This document shows positions 15,452 through 22,970 of a DNA stretch of 32,248 nucleotides, in pieces. The stretch covers positions 1-32,248 of the forward strand of contig NZ_JANQJQ010000039.1 in the NCBI RefSeq assembly GCF_028281565.1. The letters are read 5' to 3'. A program made the position numbers and the translations under genes. Every line of letters starts with the position of its first letter. Positions within the stretch are counted from its first letter, which is position 1. The notes under the pieces were generated by a model, which had not been told where the DNA came from, made no database searches, and saw only the letters and a list, made by a program, of their open reading frames with translations. This DNA comes from Seonamhaeicola sp. (GTDB lineage: Bacteria; Bacteroidota; Bacteroidia; Flavobacteriales; Flavobacteriaceae).

Positions 15452-16915
15452 TTATTGCTCCGCTACCAATCTTAAAAGCCTTCCGGGCCCCTCCACCAAA
15501 ATGTACAAATAACCATCATTACCCATCTGTACATCTCTAACACGGCCAATATCACTTAGTAATTCCTCCTGGCCTATGACGGTATTTCCATTCATTTTTA
15601 ACCGATGTAAATATCTGAATTTAAGTGAACCTACAAAAAGGTCATTCTGCCAATTACCATAAAAATTACTCGAAACAAAGTCCATCCCACAAGGCGCAAT
15701 TGAAGGTACCCAATAATGTATAGGTTGCTCCATACCATCCATAGCAGTTTGGTTGGTAATTGGGGTACCGTCATAGTTGATACCGTACGTAATTACTGGC
15801 CAGCCATAGTTATTGCCAGAACTTACAATGTTAATTTCATCCCCCCCTTGCGGTCCGTGTTCACCTTCCCAAATAGCACCTGTAACAGGATGTTTTGCTA
15901 AACCCTGGGGATTCCTTACACCATAACCGAAAACGGACCAATCATGATTTTGCATATTGTAAAACGGGTTGTCTGTGGGTATTGTACCGTTGTCCATAAG
16001 CCTGTGAATCTTACCAACACCATTGTTTAATGTTTGAGGGTACGTATCTCTATTACCCCGATCACCCACGGTAACATAAAGATATCCCCCATTATCAAAG
16101 ACCAATCTTGAACCATAATGATTTGTATTAGAAAGGTAAGGTTCTGCCACAAAAATCTCATTAGTTCCTTCTAAAGTATTGCCGGATAAACTACCCCTGG
16201 CAACTGCTGTTGTTTTTTGGCTGGAGTTGCTTGGATTAGCACTGGAATAGCTCAAGTATACATAAGCATTATTTTCAAAATCGGGATGTAATATGACATC
16301 GAGCAAACCGCCTTGACCTTGGGCAACCACATTTGGAATACCGCTAATTTCAGATATTGTACCATCGCTAGTCACCCTAAATAGGTTTCCTTCCCGCTGC
16401 GTCACCAAAAAATCGCCATCAGGCAATTGCACCATCCCCCATGGTATTCCGGAAAATTGATTTGTAATCGTTTCTAATCTAAAACTAAGGTCATCTGATT
16501 GCATTATTCCGGAAAGGTTTGGATTTTCTGCTTCGATATCAGCTTTAGTTTTTCCTTCAATTTCTCGAAGAATATAATCTGCTAAATCCTTTATTTCCTG
16601 ATCAGTAAACGCATTCTTATAAGAAGGCATCCCATTTGATTCATAACCAACGGAAATGGAATTTGAAATATCCTCAGAGGTGCTTCCGTATGACCATTGT
16701 CGTTCTATAAAAGATTCAAACTTTTGCCCGTGACAGCCACCACAATGATTGGTATAATTTATAGCCGCCTGGGCAAAGTCAGTTACCACTTCTTCTTCCT
16801 CTTCTTCCTGTGTATCATCATTTTGAGTGGTTTCTGTTTGGTTTGAACAACTGAATACTATAGCAAGAAACAGAAGACTTCTAAAAATAAACTTGAATTT
16901 GTTAAGGTTTTTCAT
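15452..16915 (-). CDS. Cytochrome c-PQQ-dependent sugar dehydrogenase fusion lipoprotein
   Basis: 487 aa. I start at 16915 because the signal sequence MKNLNKFKFIFRSLLFLAIVFSC follows, ending in a lipoprotein-type Cys; the frame is open 8 codons further. An acidic linker (EEEEEE) leads to a c-type cytochrome domain with the haem motif CGGCH in YTNHCGGCHGQKF and a likely Met ligand in NGMPSY. The C-terminal two thirds is the six-bladed GSDH/sorbosone dehydrogenase propeller: FSGIPWGMVQLPDGDFLVTQ, GGLLDVILHPDF, YGSRLVFDNGGYLYVTVGDR and HGPQGGDEINIV. Such enzymes oxidise aldoses in the periplasm and pass electrons through the haem. The substrate is unknown, and PQQ synthesis genes are not in the window. 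It is a single-gene unit. Confidence 0.9.
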   Translation of the reverse strand: MKNLNKFKFIFRSLLFLAIVFSCSNQTETTQNDDTQEEEEEEVVTDFAQAAINYTNHCGGCHGQKFESFIERQWSYGSTSEDISNSISVGYESNGMPSYKNAFTDQEIKDLADYILREIEGKTKADIEAENPNLSGIMQSDDLSFRLETITNQFSGIPWGMVQLPDGDFLVTQREGNLFRVTSDGTISEISGIPNVVAQGQGGLLDVILHPDFENNAYVYLSYSSANPSNSSQKTTAVARGSLSGNTLEGTNEIFVAEPYLSNTNHYGSRLVFDNGGYLYVTVGDRGNRDTYPQTLNNGVGKIHRLMDNGTIPTDNPFYNMQNHDWSVFGYGVRNPQGLAKHPVTGAIWEGEHGPQGGDEINIVSSGNNYGWPVITYGINYDGTPITNQTAMDGMEQPIHYWVPSIAPCGMDFVSSNFYGNWQNDLFVGSLKFRYLHRLKMNGNTVIGQEELLSDIGRVRDVQMGNDGYLYILVEGPGRLLRLVAEQ

Positions 16916-16980
16916 AGCATTATGATTTGGGTATGCCAAAAACTGTCACCCTAAACACTAAAACCTCATGTTTAAAACAA

Positions 16981-17010
16981 CAAATCTATAGCAATTTTGC
17001 GAGTGCTCGC
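16981..17010 (-). promoter_or_regulatory. Promoter -7 box with adjacent palindrome
   Basis: TAGATTTG (16981-16988, minus strand) lies 65 bp upstream of the sugar dehydrogenase gene. A perfect GCGAG-TG-CTCGC inverted repeat (16999-17010) sits 10 bp further upstream, where a regulator could overlap the -33 region. The 14-mer TTGCTATAGATTTG recurs upstream of the RDD gene at 20996. Confidence 0.5.
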
Positions 17011-17128
17011 CTAACAAATTTAATCATTAAATTATTGAAAATCAAATTTATACAAAAACCCTCACTACTTATACCATAAATAACAGGTTCGCTTTATTGG
17101 CAAATCTATAATCAAAGGCAATCCATGG

Positions 17129-17926
17129 TTACCATTCTCTAAGCTTATTAAGCTCTTCTTGTTCTTTTATTTGTTGCGGGGTCAATACTTTTAAAAACGA
17201 AGGGTGTTGTTCTATGGCAAATTCAATTTTCTTTACAATGCCTTCGGTGGTTTCGCCATCATAATCAATTTCCAATGGCGCTTTAATTTCCATAGATTGC
17301 AGAATATTTTTCTTTTTAATTCTAATCCCTTTTTTATCGAAAGACCTTCTAAAACCATCAATAACAATAGGTACTACAATGGGTTTGTAACGTTTAATAA
17401 TATGTGCGGTCCCCTTTCTGATAGGTTTAAACGGCGTGGTGGTACCTTGCGGAAAAGTGATTACCCAACCATCATCTAAAGCAGTACCGATATTAGTAAT
17501 ATCGCTCATCCGCACCTGCCTGTTAACGTCTTGTCCCGCTGCTCGCCAGGTACGGTCAATACTCACCGAACCCGCATAGGCCAAAACTTTGGGTAACAGA
17601 CCGGCTTTCATAGTTTCTCTTGCTGCCACATAATAGATATTAAGCTTAGGGTTCCATAAATAGCCCACATTTTTAATGGAATCCACACGTCCGCTTAAAC
17701 TGGCATTGAATACATGGAACATAGCCACCACATCGGCAAAATAGGTTTGGTGGTTTGAAATGAACAATACATTTTTATCAGGTAAGTTTTTAATGATCTC
17801 GGAACCTTCAATCTGCAATTCGTTAAATCCTCGAAAGCGCCTATGTGTCATGGCCCCCATAATTCTAATGAGCCATTTTTTTAAAAAGAGTATGTGCCCG
17901 AAAGGATTTCGTTTAAACAATCCCAT
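17129..17926 (-). CDS. PlsC-like 1-acylglycerol-3-phosphate acyltransferase family protein
   Basis: 265 aa with the lysophospholipid acyltransferase fold. Block I is SNHQTYFADVVAMF (about 57-70), giving NH-x5-D (His59 to Asp65) where the family rule is H-x4-D. Block III is TFPQGTTTPFKPIRKGTAHI (about 157-176), with FPQGT in place of FPEGT. Block IV is KPIVVPIVIDGFRRSF. A hydrophobic segment lies near residues 13-24. The role is probably transfer of an acyl chain to a lysolipid at the inner membrane, but the altered blocks suggest a distinct subfamily whose acceptor may not be lysophosphatidate. It lies 52 bp after the NUDIX gene on the same strand, with a -7-like box in between. Confidence 0.8.
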   Translation of the reverse strand: MGLFKRNPFGHILFLKKWLIRIMGAMTHRRFRGFNELQIEGSEIIKNLPDKNVLFISNHQTYFADVVAMFHVFNASLSGRVDSIKNVGYLWNPKLNIYYVAARETMKAGLLPKVLAYAGSVSIDRTWRAAGQDVNRQVRMSDITNIGTALDDGWVITFPQGTTTPFKPIRKGTAHIIKRYKPIVVPIVIDGFRRSFDKKGIRIKKKNILQSMEIKAPLEIDYDGETTEGIVKKIEFAIEQHPSFLKVLTPQQIKEQEELNKLREW

Positions 17927-17956
17927 GTAATTTAGTTTCAGGTTGGTTAGTGGTTA

Positions 17957-17964
17957 CAAATGTA
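17957..17964 (-). promoter_or_regulatory. -7 box TACATTTG
   Basis: An exact TAnnTTTG match, 30 bp upstream of the acyltransferase-like gene, in the gap after the NUDIX gene. The acyltransferase may therefore have its own promoter as well as read-through. Confidence 0.4.
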
Positions 17965-17978
17965 ATAAATCTGTCCAA

Positions 17979-18620
17979 CTACATTAATTGCTTTAAAATA
18001 TCCTTAATCTCACTTAGCATCATGGCTGTGGCTCCCCAAACTATGTGTCCGTTCAATTTAAATGCCGGCACCTCAACCTCAATGTTATATGAAGTGGTTA
18101 CCATCTTTGAAACTATAATATCGTCATCTAAAAAATGTGGCAAATCTACCTCTATAATAGTCTCAACCTCACTTTCTTCCTTAACAAACTTCGGTGTTTC
18201 TTTGGTAATGGCCATATAGGGCTGTACATAAAAATTACTGGGTGGTATGTAAACTTCGGTTAATTGTTTAACCACTTTAATAGTATTTACAGGTACCCCA
18301 ATTTCTTCAAAGGTTTCCCTTACAGCGGCATCTTTTAAGGAAGTATCCTGATCTTCTAACTTACCTCCCGGAAAACCTACCTGAGCGGAATGCACCCCAT
18401 TATAGGTTTTCCGCAATATTAAAACCAATTTGGTTTTTAAATGGTTATCCGGATAAAACAACGCCAAAACCCCTGCTTTTTTAGCATGTTTCATAGCTTC
18501 TTTCTGACGTCTGACCAATTCCTGACGAAACGGCGGTACCATTTTAAATTGTGATGTTTCGGCTGGAAGTGGTATATTTTCTATTTTTGAAATTGATTTT
18601 AAGAATTCGTCATAATCCAT
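17979..18620 (-). CDS. NUDIX hydrolase, CoA pyrophosphatase type
   Basis: 213 aa. The NUDIX box ends in RETFEEIGV (101-109), after GFPGGKLEDQDTSLKDAAV. Just upstream, LVLILRKTYNGVHSAQVGFPGG matches the CoA-hydrolase signature (LLTxR..x3Rx3Gx3FPGG) known from NudL, so the likely reaction is hydrolysis of CoA to 3',5'-ADP and 4'-phosphopantetheine. The N-terminal MDYDEFLKSISKIENIPLP...FKMVPP is family-like, which supports the start at 18620. That start is only 5 bp from the start of the divergent cyclophilin gene. Confidence 0.88.
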   Translation of the reverse strand: MDYDEFLKSISKIENIPLPAETSQFKMVPPFRQELVRRQKEAMKHAKKAGVLALFYPDNHLKTKLVLILRKTYNGVHSAQVGFPGGKLEDQDTSLKDAAVRETFEEIGVPVNTIKVVKQLTEVYIPPSNFYVQPYMAITKETPKFVKEESEVETIIEVDLPHFLDDDIIVSKMVTTSYNIEVEVPAFKLNGHIVWGATAMMLSEIKDILKQLM

Positions 18621-18625
18621 ATTGT

Positions 18626-19330
18626 ATGCGCTGCCTATTATTTTTAAGTCTTTTCGTCCTTTTTCTGAGTTGTGAAGATAAACAAACTAAAAAGAAAAAT
18701 TCCGGACAAACCACTCAAACAAAAATTGAGAAAAAAAATACTATTAAAGACTCTGATCAAAAGCAGGAAAGGGCATTCCCCAAGTTAAACTCAAAAAGCG
18801 CTATGGAGTTTTTCTTAAAATATAATGAAGAACACAAAGAAAACAAGGTGCGTATTTTTACTGATTACGGTAACATTGATATTTTATTGTTTGAGGAAAC
18901 CCGATTCCATCGCTCAAATTTCATCTTTTTGACCAAACAAAAGTATTATGATGGCACTCAATTTTACCGTGTAGTTCCCAACTTTATTATTCAGGGAGGC
19001 AATGGAGATGATAAACTAACCCCTAAAAAGCGTGCCAGCATCGGTAAATATTTGCTGCCTCCGGACACAAAACGCGGGTTTAAACACCACAGAGGTGTTA
19101 TCTCCATGCCCAGTAGCGAAATTCAAAACCCACACAAATTAGCGTCTCCCTATGAATTTTTTATTGTGCAGCAAAAAGGCGGTGCCTATCATTTGGATGG
19201 TGACTATACCATATTTGGTAAAGTAATTAAAGGCATGGATGTGGTTGATAAAATTGCTGCCGTTGATACTGATGATGGTGAATGGCCCATGCAAAATGTG
19301 TATATAAGAAAGGTTGAGATCATTGAGTGA
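18626..19330 (+). CDS. Cyclophilin-type peptidyl-prolyl isomerase, lipoprotein
   Basis: 234 aa. I chose the ATG at 18626: it gives a compact lipoprotein signal (MRCLLFLSLFVLFLSCEDKQ, Cys16); the longer open frame upstream would add non-family sequence lying antisense within the NUDIX gene. A Lys-rich linker leads to the cyclophilin domain with YYDGTQFYRVVPNFIIQGG, in which the Arg, Phe and Gln of the active site are present. HRGVISMPSS and FFIVQQKGGAYHLDGDYTIFGKVIKGMDVVDKI follow. It catalyses cis-trans proline isomerisation of envelope proteins and is probably anchored to a membrane facing the periplasm. Its promoter must lie inside the NUDIX coding sequence; TATTTTTG at 18582-18589 is a candidate -7 box. 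Confidence 0.9.
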   Translation: MRCLLFLSLFVLFLSCEDKQTKKKNSGQTTQTKIEKKNTIKDSDQKQERAFPKLNSKSAMEFFLKYNEEHKENKVRIFTDYGNIDILLFEETRFHRSNFIFLTKQKYYDGTQFYRVVPNFIIQGGNGDDKLTPKKRASIGKYLLPPDTKRGFKHHRGVISMPSSEIQNPHKLASPYEFFIVQQKGGAYHLDGDYTIFGKVIKGMDVVDKIAAVDTDDGEWPMQNVYIRKVEIIE

Positions 19331-19337
19331 GGAGCTT

Positions 19338-19421
19338 GAAGATAGAAGACCGGAGACCGAAGACTGAAGGCAGAAGACTGAAGACTGAAGGCAGAAGGCA
19401 GAAGGCAGAAGGCAGAAGATA
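19338..19421. repeat. Heptamer array, GAAGnnn x12
   Basis: Twelve consecutive 7-bp units (one of them GGAG rather than GAAG): GAAGATA at both ends, then GAAGACC, GGAGACC, GAAGACT, GAAGGCA and similar, with GAAGGCA four times in a row at 19387-19414. It begins 8 bp after the cyclophilin stop and ends just before the stop of the TRIC gene. It lies between convergent genes, and no hairpin is evident. Confidence 0.85.
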
Positions 19422-19428
19422 AAAGTAT

Positions 19429-20031
19429 TTAATTCCTGTAAATATTCGGGAGCGCAATTTTAAACTTAACTGCCAACAACCTAATAACGATTACCACCAA
19501 ACCGGCAATTAAAAAAACAATATTGTTATCTAAAGGTAATTTTGCTAATAAAAAATAAAATACACCTCCCAAAATGCAAGCTGTGGCATAAATCTCCTTT
19601 CTGAAAATCACCGGTATTTCATTACACAGAATATCGCGAATGACCCCTCCGAAACTGGCAGTCATAGTTCCTAAAGCTATGCATATGATGGGATGTAGTC
19701 CTGCCTGAATACCTTTCTCAATACCCACAACCGTATACAAACCAATACCTATGGTATCAAACAAAAATAAAGACGTTCGTAAATAATTGATTTTACTTCT
19801 GAAAATAATTGCGAAAACTGCCGACCCCATAATCACGTAGGTATACGTCATGTCCTTCATCCAGCTAACCGGTGTATTTCCTATGAGCAAATCTCTTAAA
19901 GTACCTCCTCCAACGGCTGTAACAAATGCAATGATAAGAATCCCGAACAGGTCCATTTTTTTATTGAAAGCCGCTAATACACCTGAAACAGCAAACGCTA
20001 CGGTTCCTAAAATATCAATGGTATAAAACAT
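19429..20031 (-). CDS. TRIC / UPF0126 family channel-like membrane protein
   Basis: 200 aa, almost entirely membrane helices. Two repeats of the UPF0126 (glycine transporter/TRIC) domain are seen: DILGTVAFAVSGVLAAFNKKMDLFGILI with VTAVGGGTLRDLL, and LFDTIGIGLYTVVGIEKGIQAG with TASFGGVIRDIL. The paired GGGTLRD and GGVIRD motifs are typical. Prokaryotic TRIC proteins are trimeric potassium channels; members of this family were earlier called YadS/YicG. It runs with the RDD gene on the same strand, but the two are separated by a 194-bp repeat region, so co-transcription is uncertain. Confidence 0.9.
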   Translation of the reverse strand: MFYTIDILGTVAFAVSGVLAAFNKKMDLFGILIIAFVTAVGGGTLRDLLIGNTPVSWMKDMTYTYVIMGSAVFAIIFRSKINYLRTSLFLFDTIGIGLYTVVGIEKGIQAGLHPIICIALGTMTASFGGVIRDILCNEIPVIFRKEIYATACILGGVFYFLLAKLPLDNNIVFLIAGLVVIVIRLLAVKFKIALPNIYRN

Positions 20032-20084
20032 AAATCAAATTTTAGCAAAAGATCCTTCGATACTTCAACTGAGCTCAGCACAGG

Positions 20085-20221
20085 CAAGCTCAGGGTAAGC
20101 GATTCACACATCTTTTCAAGGAAAAGATGGTTCTAACATAATTCCAAATCATATTGACAAAGACCCTTCGACAAGCTCAGGGTAAGCGATTCACACATCT
20201 TTTCAAGGAAAAGATGGTTCT
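20085..20221. repeat. 50-bp perfect direct repeat with embedded hairpin
   Basis: A 50-bp segment occurs at 20085-20134 and again at 20172-20221. Each copy begins CAAGCTCAGGGTAAGCGATT and contains a hairpin CATCTTTTC-AAG-GAAAAGATG (20109-20129; 20196-20216). Copies of the CCTTCGA...GCTCAGGG palindrome motif precede both. The second copy abuts the RDD stop codon. A related CCCTGAGCTGAGTCGAAGGG palindrome is at about 31719-31738. Confidence 0.85.
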
Positions 20222-20225
20222 CTGC

Positions 20226-20972
20226 TTACATATTCTGAGTATAATAATTATAATCTTTTAAAATGACATCTATAAATTCAATATCTGTTTTTTGTTTAAC
20301 TTCTTTTATTTCAACCACTTCAACTAATTTCTTTCTAAGCTTAATTAACGTTTGATAATCTTTTGAAGCCTTGGCCGTTGTGAAAGTATCTTTAATAATA
20401 CGGGCATCATTATCAGACAACTTAATCACATTGGGATACGTTGGCACATAATCTTGCTTTAAATCTTCTAAAATGGTATGACTGATATTGACTTTATTTT
20501 TTAACGCAATAACCGAGGTACCGGCTGTCATATCACCTAAACGTTGATTCTTATCACTCATAATAATGGCAATTAACGCCACGACACCGCTAAGTATATT
20601 CAAATCTACAATTCTGAAAAACCAACGAATTACAAAATCTGCTAAGGAGGCCTGATAACCATCAATTTTCACTACCTGTATCTTTAAAATACGTTTCCCA
20701 ATGGTCTGACCGTCTAATAAAGTTTCAAAAATTAAAGAATAAAAAATTACGGGTAAGTAAAAAGAAACATAGATAGCTATTTGTGACCAATCGTCCATAT
20801 CGCCAACCAATTCATCAACCTTAAATAAATTAAAGACAATCTGATACGTTACAATGATGTATGCTATTTTTATAATCCAGTCAACTATGTAAGCCAAAAT
20901 ACGCTCTCCAACACTGGCTGCCGTAAAATTAATATTTACATTTTGAGTCGTATTTATTTGTAATTCCACCAT
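20226..20972 (-). CDS. RDD family membrane protein
   Basis: 248 aa. The RDD domain spans about residues 15-155: GERILAYIVDWIIKIAYIIV (the Arg and Asp-Trp positions), TLLDGQTIGKRILKIQVVK and the third segment DFVIRWFFRIVDLNILSG with QRLGDMTAGTSVI. There are about three membrane segments. The C-terminal 95 residues (SHTILEDLKQDYVPTYPNVI to the end) are soluble and helical and lie outside the domain. The function of RDD proteins is poorly known; some act in transport. It is divergent from the SpoIIM gene, and RDD proteins commonly accompany SpoIIM, MoxR and DUF58 genes, so I count it as part of that system. Confidence 0.88.
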   Translation of the reverse strand: MVELQINTTQNVNINFTAASVGERILAYIVDWIIKIAYIIVTYQIVFNLFKVDELVGDMDDWSQIAIYVSFYLPVIFYSLIFETLLDGQTIGKRILKIQVVKIDGYQASLADFVIRWFFRIVDLNILSGVVALIAIIMSDKNQRLGDMTAGTSVIALKNKVNISHTILEDLKQDYVPTYPNVIKLSDNDARIIKDTFTTAKASKDYQTLIKLRKKLVEVVEIKEVKQKTDIEFIDVILKDYNYYTQNM

Positions 20973-20995
20973 GAATTGACCTCGATTTCTTCTTG

Positions 20996-21003
20996 CAAAT
21001 CTA
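20996..21003 (-). promoter_or_regulatory. -7 box TAGATTTG of the RDD gene
   Basis: Minus-strand TAGATTTG inside the 14-mer TTGCTATAGATTTG that also precedes the sugar dehydrogenase gene. It lies 23 bp upstream of the RDD start. No convincing -33 box was seen. Confidence 0.45.
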
Positions 21004-21049
21004 TAGCAAATTATTGTAAGATATAAAGCACTTTTAATAAAAATTTGTG

Positions 21050-21057
21050 TAGCTTTG
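21050..21057 (+). promoter_or_regulatory. -7 box TAGCTTTG of the SpoIIM operon
   Basis: An exact TAnnTTTG match only 7 bp before the ATG at 21065. If used, the transcript would have almost no leader. A TTG -33 box at normal spacing is not evident. Confidence 0.4.
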
Positions 21058-21064
21058 GTTTAGC

Positions 21065-22042
21065 ATGAGAGAAGTAGCCTTTATTAAGCAGAATAAGGAA
21101 AAATGGCTAAACTTTGAAAAGGCCATTTTTGGAAAAACCCTAAAAAACCCGGACGAACTAGCTTCACTTTACATTCATTTAGTAAACGACCTCTCTTATG
21201 CCCAAACTTACTATCCGAAAAGTAAAACCATTTTATATCTAAACAATTTAGCCGCCAAAGCTTTTCAAAAAATCTATAAGACAAAACGACAAGACACCAA
21301 CAGGTTTGTTCATTTCTGGAAAATTGAAGTTCCACTGATTGTTTATGAATATAGGCGTTATGTACTTTATGCCTTTCTTGTATTTTTAAGTTTTGTTGCC
21401 ATTGGCGCTCTTTCTGCTGCCTTTGATGATTCGTTTGTACGCCTTATTCTTGGGGATCATTATGTTAATATGACCCTTGAAAATATTGAAAAAGGCGATC
21501 CTGTAGCCGTTTATAAAAGTGGCAGTAACTGGGGCAGTGCTTTTGGTATTACACTAAACAACCTTTATGTTGGCATTTGCTCTTTTATTTTTGGTGTGTT
21601 CGGAGGATTAGGCACCGGATATTATATGCTTCAGAACGGCATTATGTTAGGAGCCTTTCAATATATGTTTCAAAAACACGGTGTGCTTTGGGAAAGTGTA
21701 AGAGGTATCTGGATTCACGGTGCTATGGAAATCTTTGCCATTGTTATAGAAGCTGCAGCCGGTTTTATTTTAGGAGCCAGTATCTTATTCCCTAAAACAT
21801 ATTCCAGAATGATCTCTTTTAAAATGGGGGTAAAAGATGGTGTTAAAATATTAATAAGCACCTTCCCTTTTACTATTACTGCCGGAATTTTAGAAGGCTT
21901 TGTCACACGTTACTCTAACGTTATGCCCAATTGGTTATCGGTTGGTATCATTCTAACAACCCTCAGTATCATATCATTCTATTACTTGATATATCCTTTC
22001 ATTCTACATAAAAAATTAAAAAACAAGCATGCAATTATATAA
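21065..22042 (+). CDS. SpoIIM-like integral membrane protein (stage II sporulation protein M family)
   Basis: 325 aa. A helical soluble N-terminus of about 95 residues (MREVAFIKQNKEKWLNFEKAI) is followed by about six membrane segments. The conserved core of the SpoIIM family is visible: NNLYVGICSFIFGVFGGLG and GIWIHGAMEIFAIVIEAAAG, with the HGAxE motif. Firmicute SpoIIM works in engulfment with SpoIID/P, but non-sporulating Bacteroidota carry this protein in MoxR/DUF58 clusters, where its role is unknown. The gene overlaps the next one by 14 bp. Confidence 0.88.
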   Translation: MREVAFIKQNKEKWLNFEKAIFGKTLKNPDELASLYIHLVNDLSYAQTYYPKSKTILYLNNLAAKAFQKIYKTKRQDTNRFVHFWKIEVPLIVYEYRRYVLYAFLVFLSFVAIGALSAAFDDSFVRLILGDHYVNMTLENIEKGDPVAVYKSGSNWGSAFGITLNNLYVGICSFIFGVFGGLGTGYYMLQNGIMLGAFQYMFQKHGVLWESVRGIWIHGAMEIFAIVIEAAAGFILGASILFPKTYSRMISFKMGVKDGVKILISTFPFTITAGILEGFVTRYSNVMPNWLSVGIILTTLSIISFYYLIYPFILHKKLKNKHAII

Positions 22043-22970
22043 GTCTAGAGGCTTTAGTGAATTCTTTCAGGATACCTTTGGTTTTTTAAAACAAAACGGC
22101 AAACACTTTTTTAAACACTACTTTATTGTTAATGGTATTTTCCTGTTAATACTCCTTGCCATGGGATATTTTTTTACCAAGTTTTATACGGATGTAGTTT
22201 TTGGCGGTTTAGCGAGCGGACAAGGTGCTACTGCTTTAGACAATTATATGAATGAGAATTTGGGATTGTTTATTGTCTTTTTATTGGTCTTTTTAATAGT
22301 AGCTTTAATATCGGCAACTGTTTCTTATGCCTATGTGCCTATTTATTTGAAGTTATATGAAGAAAAAGGCGGAAAACATTTTTCATCTAATGAGGTGATT
22401 ACTGTTTACAAAAACAGCATAGGCAAACTGGTCATCTATATAATATGCTGTATTGTTTTGGCTATCCCCATGCTAATCCTGTTTATGATCGGGGCTTTTG
22501 CTCTAATGATCACTATTATTGGCATCCTTGCTTTACCATTACTGGTTGGTGGTTTTATGCTGTTTTTCACCATGGTTTTAATGGAATACCTGGATAATAA
22601 AAAAGGGATTTGGGATTGTTTTGGATATTCATGGGACTTACTTTCTTCTAAGTTTTGGGCAGCAGTCGGAAGTGTAGGGCTTTTTTATTTAATGAGTTAT
22701 ATAGCACAAAATGTAGTGTCATTAATTCCATATTTTTTTGGTATGGCCAGCTTTCTTACCACTATTGAACAGGGCGGCCCTACCGAAGAGGAAATTGGTT
22801 CGGCCATGATGGTCATCATGATGCTCGTTTTCTTTTTATCCTTTCTTGTAAGTGCCATTCTAGGTAATATAGTACAACTTAACCAGGGCATTGTTTTTTA
22901 CAGTTTGAAAGAAGACAAGGAAAACATTAACACAAAAGATATTATAGACCTAATAGGATCCGGTGAATAA
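22029..22970 (+). CDS. Polytopic membrane protein of the MoxR/DUF58 cluster
   Basis: 313 aa with about six hydrophobic segments (for example FIVNGIFLLILLAMGYFF, LGLFIVFLLVFLIVALIS, LVIYIICCIVLAIPMLILF and MMVIMMLVFFLSFLVSAIL). Hydrophilic connections include SYAYVPIYLKLYEEKG and YLDNKKGIWDCFGYSWDL. The overall pattern resembles DUF975/DUF4013-type or glycerophosphodiesterase membrane-domain proteins, but I cannot assign it firmly. It overlaps spoIIM by 14 bp and the DUF4129 gene by 8 bp, so it is translationally coupled to both. Confidence 0.75.
   Translation: MQLYKSRGFSEFFQDTFGFLKQNGKHFFKHYFIVNGIFLLILLAMGYFFTKFYTDVVFGGLASGQGATALDNYMNENLGLFIVFLLVFLIVALISATVSYAYVPIYLKLYEEKGGKHFSSNEVITVYKNSIGKLVIYIICCIVLAIPMLILFMIGAFALMITIIGILALPLLVGGFMLFFTMVLMEYLDNKKGIWDCFGYSWDLLSSKFWAAVGSVGLFYLMSYIAQNVVSLIPYFFGMASFLTTIEQGGPTEEEIGSAMMVIMMLVFFLSFLVSAILGNIVQLNQGIVFYSLKEDKENINTKDIIDLIGSGE

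Noticed and set aside
18551-18625. Longer cyclophilin starting at 18551
   Set aside because: The added part is antisense to the NUDIX N-terminus and would hide the lipoprotein signal.
19338-19421. Phase-variation switch acting on a reading frame
   Set aside because: The array lies after the stop codons of both flanking genes, so unit changes cannot shift their frames.
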